From contig CAYPFR010000001.1 in assembly GCA_964410285.1 (NCBI GenBank), positions 310,001-374,000 on the forward strand: a DNA stretch of 64,000 bases, in the 5' to 3' direction. The translations under genes were made by a program, and so were the position numbers. This DNA is from Fretibacter sp964410285 (GTDB lineage: Bacteria > Pseudomonadota > Alphaproteobacteria > Caulobacterales > Maricaulaceae). This document shows positions 60,244-64,000 of the stretch, piece after piece (the stretch's first letter is position 1; every line of letters begins with the position of its first letter). The notes under the pieces were generated by a model. That model saw only the letters and a list, made by a program, of their open reading frames with translations, was not told where the DNA came from and made no database searches.

Positions 60244-61553
60244 TGCCCGACCCCTCAGGCCCTGATAGCGGCCCCTACATCAAGCTGCCACAAAAGCCGC
60301 GCGAGAAATTGCACTGGAGCGCAATCTTGCAGGATTATTGGCGGGCTATTGCGCGTAATGACCAACTTCCGCCGCAGAGCGAGTGGCTGATCTGGTTGAT
60401 ACTCGCGGGGCGGGGAGCAGGGAAGACCCGCGCCGGCGCGGAATGGGTCCGCGGGCAAGTGGCAGCGGGATGCCGGCATGTCGCGCTTGTGGCCCCGACC
60501 TATCACATTGCACGCGAGGTCATGCTCAACGGACCGTCTGGCCTGTTGAATGTCGGGGCTGAGGCCGAGCGCCCGCAATATGTAGCGTCTCGCAGACGGC
60601 TTGAATGGAAAAACGGCGCTGTTGGTTTGGTGTTTAGCTCTGAGGATCCTGACGGGTTGCGCGGGCCGCAATTTGATTGTGCATGGGCGGATGAATTTTG
60701 CGCGTGGACCTATCCCGAAGATACGCTATCCAATTTGCGTTTGGGGTTGCGGCTCGGCAGCCGTCCGCGCCTTGTGGTGACAACCACGCCCAAGCCAACT
60801 GCGGCGCTTAAAACCTTGATGAAAAGCGAGGGCGTGGTAATTAGCCGGGCGTCGACCTTACAGAATATGAAAAACCTCTCGCCCGTCTTTATTCATGCCG
60901 TGACGCGGGCCTATGGCGGCACGCGCCTTGGGCGGCAGGAACTTGACGGTGAAATTATCGAAGATCTTCCAGGGGCGCTCTGGACGCGCGATAGCCTGAG
61001 CGGCTGCGTGCAAAAACCACCGGAAATCTTTGACAAGATTATTGTCTCCGTTGATCCACCGGTGACGAGCGGGGCGCGCTCTGATGCCTGCGGTATCATT
61101 GTTGCAGGGCTGATACGCGGCTCAGCGGCGCGGCAAGACCATGTCTATATTTTGCATGACGGGACAGTGCAGGGTGTTGTGCCAGATGTCTGGGCGCGGC
61201 GCGTTGTGAACCTTTGGGAGAGCTATGAGGCGGATTATGTGCTCGCGGAGGTCAACCAGGGCGGGGAGATGGTCAGTACGATATTGCAAAGTCACAATCC
61301 TGATGTCCTTGTTAAAACTGTCTACGCAAGCCGGGGCAAAGCCGTTCGGGCGGAACCGATTGCGATGCTATATAGCCAAGAGCGCGTTTTTCACGCGTGC
61401 CCCTTCCCAGAGCTTGAGGACGAACTTGCGCTAATGGGGACGGAGATGATGCTGCGCAGTGCCAAAAGTCCGGACCGCGCCGATGCCCTTGTCTGGGCCG
61501 TCACGCATCTTTTATTGCGGCCCAGAAAGCCCCCTCGTATCCGTCAGATATAA
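60243..61553 (+). CDS. GTA/phage large terminase subunit
   Basis: 436 residues from ATG 60243, whose first base is the last of the preceding stop (TAATG). Upstream ATG 60168 would overlap the small terminase by 76 bp. ATPase motifs: Walker A AGRGAGKT (55-62), Walker B FDCAWADEF, coupling motif VVTTTPKP. The nuclease domain has SVDPPVTSGARSDACG and LVWAVTHLLL. RGAGKTRAGAEWVRG is the signature of RcGTA-type packaging motors. It drives DNA into the GTA head. Confidence 0.93.
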   Translation: MPDPSGPDSGPYIKLPQKPREKLHWSAILQDYWRAIARNDQLPPQSEWLIWLILAGRGAGKTRAGAEWVRGQVAAGCRHVALVAPTYHIAREVMLNGPSGLLNVGAEAERPQYVASRRRLEWKNGAVGLVFSSEDPDGLRGPQFDCAWADEFCAWTYPEDTLSNLRLGLRLGSRPRLVVTTTPKPTAALKTLMKSEGVVISRASTLQNMKNLSPVFIHAVTRAYGGTRLGRQELDGEIIEDLPGALWTRDSLSGCVQKPPEIFDKIIVSVDPPVTSGARSDACGIIVAGLIRGSAARQDHVYILHDGTVQGVVPDVWARRVVNLWESYEADYVLAEVNQGGEMVSTILQSHNPDVLVKTVYASRGKAVRAEPIAMLYSQERVFHACPFPELEDELALMGTEMMLRSAKSPDRADALVWAVTHLLLRPRKPPRIRQI

Positions 61554-61567
61554 CCGCCCCGCCATAT

Positions 61568-61582
61568 TTAAATTTACGTTAA
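61568..61582 (+). promoter_or_regulatory. CtrA-type box TTAA-ATTTACG-TTAA
   Basis: Exact match to the CtrA consensus TTAA-N7-TTAA. A -10-like TATGCT lies at 61594-61599, 11 bp further on, and the ATG follows at 61605. Binding over the -35 region is the usual activating place for CtrA. It sits in the short gap between TerL and the DUF2726 gene. Confidence 0.65.
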
Positions 61583-61604
61583 GCCGCCCCGACTATGCTG
61601 GCTT

Positions 61605-62138
61605 ATGGAATATATTCTAATTAGCCTTATTTTTCTCGGCGCGGTATTTTTTAGCCTAGGGCGACGTCATCGCGTCTATGCCCCGCCCGAGTCGACACAT
61701 GCAGATCCGGCGATTTTCAAATTTTATGAAGCCTGCGAGAGCCTGTTTGTCAACCGCAGTGAACTGGCGCTGTTCCATGCCCTTAGCCGCGCCGCGCCGC
61801 AAGGGGTTTATGTGTTCGCCAAGCCCCGGCTTGAAGATATAATTCGGGTCAAAAGAGAGCTGCCTAATGCCAAGCTACGGTTTTCCCTGCGCGGGCGTAT
61901 CAAAAGCCGCCATGTTGATTTTTTACTCATTGACGATCAGGGCCGCCCGCGTATGGCAATTGAGCTGGACGGAAAATCTCATAAACGCCAGCAGGCAACC
62001 GCCGGAGACGCGCTGAAAAACGGCCTTTTTGACAGCTGCGAAATACCGCTTCGTCGGATCGCCACTGGCGAGAGTTTTAGCGACCATGCCGCGCAAATCA
62101 TGCAGGAGTTGCAGCAGGATTATGAGAGAAAATTTTAG
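61605..62138 (+). CDS. Membrane-anchored DUF2726 protein (nuclease-like)
   Basis: 177 residues. A hydrophobic N-terminal helix (3-19, ILISLIFLGAVFFSLG) is followed by a DUF2726 domain with SRHVDFLLIDDQGRPRMAIE and LDGKSH. The acidic and polar residues Asp105, Glu120, Asp122 and His126 resemble a PD-(D/E)xK-type nuclease site. Its activity is not known. It lies between the GTA large terminase and portal, where RcGTA has no gene, and has its own CtrA-type box. Confidence 0.75.
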   Translation: MEYILISLIFLGAVFFSLGRRHRVYAPPESTHADPAIFKFYEACESLFVNRSELALFHALSRAAPQGVYVFAKPRLEDIIRVKRELPNAKLRFSLRGRIKSRHVDFLLIDDQGRPRMAIELDGKSHKRQQATAGDALKNGLFDSCEIPLRRIATGESFSDHAAQIMQELQQDYERKF

Positions 62139-62163
62139 AAGAGCGAGGGCAATTCCGGATGTT

Positions 62164-62178
62164 TTAAACTCTCGTTAA
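62164..62178 (+). promoter_or_regulatory. CtrA-type box TTAA-ACTCTCG-TTAA
   Basis: A second exact TTAA-N7-TTAA match, followed by C as in the extended CtrA consensus. It lies 44 bp before the ATG at 62223. Confidence 0.65.
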
Positions 62179-62222
62179 CGCAAAAACGTCATGGGAGAGT
62201 CAAGAGTAAAGGTAGAAGAAAT

Positions 62223-62636
62223 ATGGTTTTGAAAAACAAGCTGGCAATGAAACGTAGACTTAAAAATGTGACGCAGGATTTGGCTGAACTCAATCTTGAA
62301 CTTGCGAGTCAAATGGTGCTGCTTGCTTCGCAAACGGGAGATACCGACCCTCTTATTCAGGCCGTCAAAGCGCTGCGTCAAGCCGAAGATATTTACACGC
62401 TGCAATCAATGCCCCAAGGTAACCTGGAAGTGCAGCAGGCGCTAGGCGATACGCTTTTGACGCTGGGCCGCGCGCAAAATGACATTAAGGCTCTCATGAG
62501 CGCCGCCGACGCCTACCGCGCCGCGATCACGCTGGCGTCTATGGTCGGGGATCACAAATTACGCCGCGCGTTAAAACGCAATTTGGGCCACGCAGACGCG
62601 CTGCGTCAAAACCTCCAAGGCCGGCAAGCGGCGTAA
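62223..62636 (+). CDS. Helical TPR-like protein of unknown function in the GTA cluster
   Basis: 137 residues, nearly all alpha-helical by composition: LNLELASQMVLLASQTGDTD, ALGDTLLTLGRAQNDIKALM and ADAYRAAITLASMVGDHKLR form helix pairs like tetratricopeptide units. A basic N-terminus (MVLKNKLAMKRRLKN) precedes them. AAAGG lies upstream of the ATG. I recognise no family. It follows the DUF2726 gene, and its upstream CtrA-type box suggests shared cell-cycle control. A role in GTA production, or as an unrelated insertion, cannot be distinguished. Confidence 0.65.
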   Translation: MVLKNKLAMKRRLKNVTQDLAELNLELASQMVLLASQTGDTDPLIQAVKALRQAEDIYTLQSMPQGNLEVQQALGDTLLTLGRAQNDIKALMSAADAYRAAITLASMVGDHKLRRALKRNLGHADALRQNLQGRQAA

Positions 62637-62640
62637 TTCT

Positions 62641-62665
62641 GGGGTTTCCCCGCCGCTAAAACCCC
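62641..62665 (+). terminator. Stem-loop after the TPR-like gene, possible terminator
   Basis: GGGGTTT...AAACCCC with an 11-base loop, five bases past the stop codon and without a T-run. It may slow transcription towards the portal gene. Confidence 0.3.
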
Positions 62666-62834
62666 GCCCCAACCCATCCCCGCGGCTGGATTTGAACTTT
62701 ATAGCGTTTTCAAATACGTAGGAAAATAGTCCTATAACTAATCCCCATCAGGCCGAATTTGGCTAAGTTCTCTTCATCGTCGGAAATCTGTCTGGCGTCC
62801 CTCATGGCTTGTGAGCGGAAGAGGATATGTGCTT

Positions 62835-64000
62835 ATGAAAAATTGGTTTCAGGCGGCCCTTGGCGGCGCGCCGACCTCCATGCCGGCTCAGGCGACCGAA
62901 CAAAAGGCTGCGCCACAGCCCTTGGTGGCGCTGCAATTTACCGACGCGATTTCCAGCGGACTTTCTCGCTGTCAGTGGAGCGGGCGTGATTACAGCGCTT
63001 TGGCACGTGAGGGCTATCAGAAAAATGCGGTGGTCTTTCGCTGTGTACGATTGATTGCCGAAGCCGCCGCCTCTGTCTCGCTTTGTGTGCGGCGCGGGGA
63101 GGTCTGTGAGGACAGCGATCCAGCGGAGCGCCTTTTAAGCCGTGGACATGCGGGGGCCAGCGCGCAGGAAATCATGGAGCAATTTTACGGATATCTTCAG
63201 GTGCATGGCAATGCCTACCTAGAAGCGGGCCTCTCTGACGGCGTGCCCGTAGCGATCTATGCGCTGCGGCCTGACCGGCTACGCTGCGTGACCGGCCCTA
63301 ATGGTTGGCCATCTGGATGGGAATATGAAGCGGGAGGATATAAGCGCCGTTTTCGTATCGATAAGGTGACGGGGCGAAGCTGCATTTTTCATGCGCGATT
63401 GTTTAATCCGCTGGATGATCAATCGGGTCACGCGCCCCTCTCTGCCGCCGCTAATGCTATGGATATTCACAATGTGGGAGCGCGCTGGACGAAGGCTTTG
63501 CTTGATAATGCCGCCCGCCCAAGCGGGGCCTTGATCTATAAGGGCACGAGCGGCAGTGACCGGCTCTCTGATGATCAATTTGATCGGCTGAAATCCGAGC
63601 TTGATGGCGCGCATTCCGGCGCCCGTAATGCGGGCCGCCCCATGGTATTAGAGGGCGGGCTAGACTGGAAGGCGATGAGTTTCTCTCCCGCCGATATGGA
63701 CTTTATGGATGCACGCCGCGACGCCGCGCGCGAAATTGCGCTGGCCTTTGGCGTGCCGCCTATGTTGCTCGGGATTCCGGGCGACAATAGCTATGCGAAT
63801 TACAAAGAGGCCAATCTGGCCTTCTGGCGGCAAACGGTTCTACCGCTCGTGGGCAAGACTGCGCGCGGTATGCAGGCGTGGCTCCAGCCATTTTACGGCG
63901 AGGATCTACGGCTTGTTCCGGATTTAGATCAGGTGCATGCACTGTCTGAGGAGCGCAGCCAACTGTGGGCGCGGCTCTCGGGCGCAAGCTTTATGAGTGA
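62835..64000 (+). CDS. GTA/phage HK97-family portal protein (3' end outside window)
   Basis: The frame opens at ATG 62835 (MKNWFQAALGGAP) and is still open at base 64000, after 388 codons. HK97-type portal traits: NAVVFRCVRLIAEAAASV, YGYLQVHGNAYLEAG, VYALRP-like IYALRPDRLR, ARPSGALIYKG, ALAFGVPPMLLG and NSYANYKEANLAFWRQTVLP. The portal is the DNA entry ring of the head. In RcGTA it directly follows the large terminase; here about 1.3 kb and two genes intervene. A prohead protease and capsid gene are expected beyond the window. Confidence 0.92.
   Translation, partial: MKNWFQAALGGAPTSMPAQATEQKAAPQPLVALQFTDAISSGLSRCQWSGRDYSALAREGYQKNAVVFRCVRLIAEAAASVSLCVRRGEVCEDSDPAERLLSRGHAGASAQEIMEQFYGYLQVHGNAYLEAGLSDGVPVAIYALRPDRLRCVTGPNGWPSGWEYEAGGYKRRFRIDKVTGRSCIFHARLFNPLDDQSGHAPLSAAANAMDIHNVGARWTKALLDNAARPSGALIYKGTSGSDRLSDDQFDRLKSELDGAHSGARNAGRPMVLEGGLDWKAMSFSPADMDFMDARRDAAREIALAFGVPPMLLGIPGDNSYANYKEANLAFWRQTVLPLVGKTARGMQAWLQPFYGEDLRLVPDLDQVHALSEERSQLWARLSGASFMS

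Overview
The window looks like chromosomal DNA of an alphaproteobacterium. The evidence is gene order and signals: an HAD hydrolase/MaoC/ribF cluster, mdh and sucCDAB-lpd, iron-sulfur scaffold-yidD-thrS, divergent ubiG/lysC-ptsP, trpF-trpB-trpA, TTAA-N7-TTAA boxes of the CtrA type, and the start of a Rhodobacter-type gene transfer agent (GTA) head cluster. A 2-oxoglutarate dehydrogenase E2 with two lipoyl domains, plus the CtrA boxes, lean towards the Maricaulales/Hyphomonadales or Parvularculales rather than Rhodobacterales. That placement is inference. No rRNA, CRISPR array or intact insertion sequence was seen.

Layout. 1-3.2 kb: end of an HAD phosphatase gene, a triple 15-bp repeat, MaoC hydratase, ribF, and a reverse-strand membrane histidine kinase. 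3.3-5.3 kb: a DUF4197 lipoprotein and an isolated sdhB. 5.3-7.2 kb: glnB-glnA on the minus strand. 7.3-12.5 kb: malic enzyme, MATE exporter, tRNA-Leu(UAG), malate dehydrogenase. 12.8-18.5 kb: an ammonium-transporter/hybrid-kinase fusion and a lipoprotein/S41-protease pair, which separate mdh from sucC. 19-28.5 kb: sucC-sucD-sucA-(50-residue membrane protein)-sucB, a small membrane protein, lpd and a lipoprotein. 28.5-28.7 kb: a possible small RNA. 28.7-32.4 kb: xerC, iron-sulfur scaffold, yidD, thrS. 32.4-37.4 kb: envelope glycan genes (O-antigen-ligase-like, two GT2 enzymes, one GT39/ArnT-like). 37.5-45 kb: a four-helix membrane protein, a degenerate GGDEF/EAL protein, a Deg protease, rarA, and a large DUF1508-repeat membrane protein. 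45-48 kb: trpF-trpB-entericidin-trpA on the minus strand. 48-55 kb: rpoN, a TspO-like membrane protein, ubiG, lysC, ptsP. 55-59.6 kb: an overlapping minus-strand operon (FemAB-like, HIT, M49-like peptidase), RidA and a nitroreductase. 59.6-64 kb: a hairpin-rich region, then GTA small terminase, large terminase, two unexpected genes each with its own CtrA-type box, and the portal gene running off the window.

How it fits together. Much of the window is central carbon metabolism (malic enzyme, MDH, succinyl-CoA synthetase, OGDH, SdhB). It also holds an unusual number of nitrogen-status components: PII, glutamine synthetase, the Amt-kinase fusion, sigma-54 and the PTS-Ntr enzyme I. The most notable items are the CtrA-box genes inside the GTA head cluster with the hairpin-rich leader, the Amt-PAS-kinase-REC-REC fusion, a C-terminal helical extension on SucC, the unlisted 50-residue membrane protein between sucA and sucB, and the triple-DUF1508 membrane protein. 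All domain calls are by eye from translated sequence; no database search was run.
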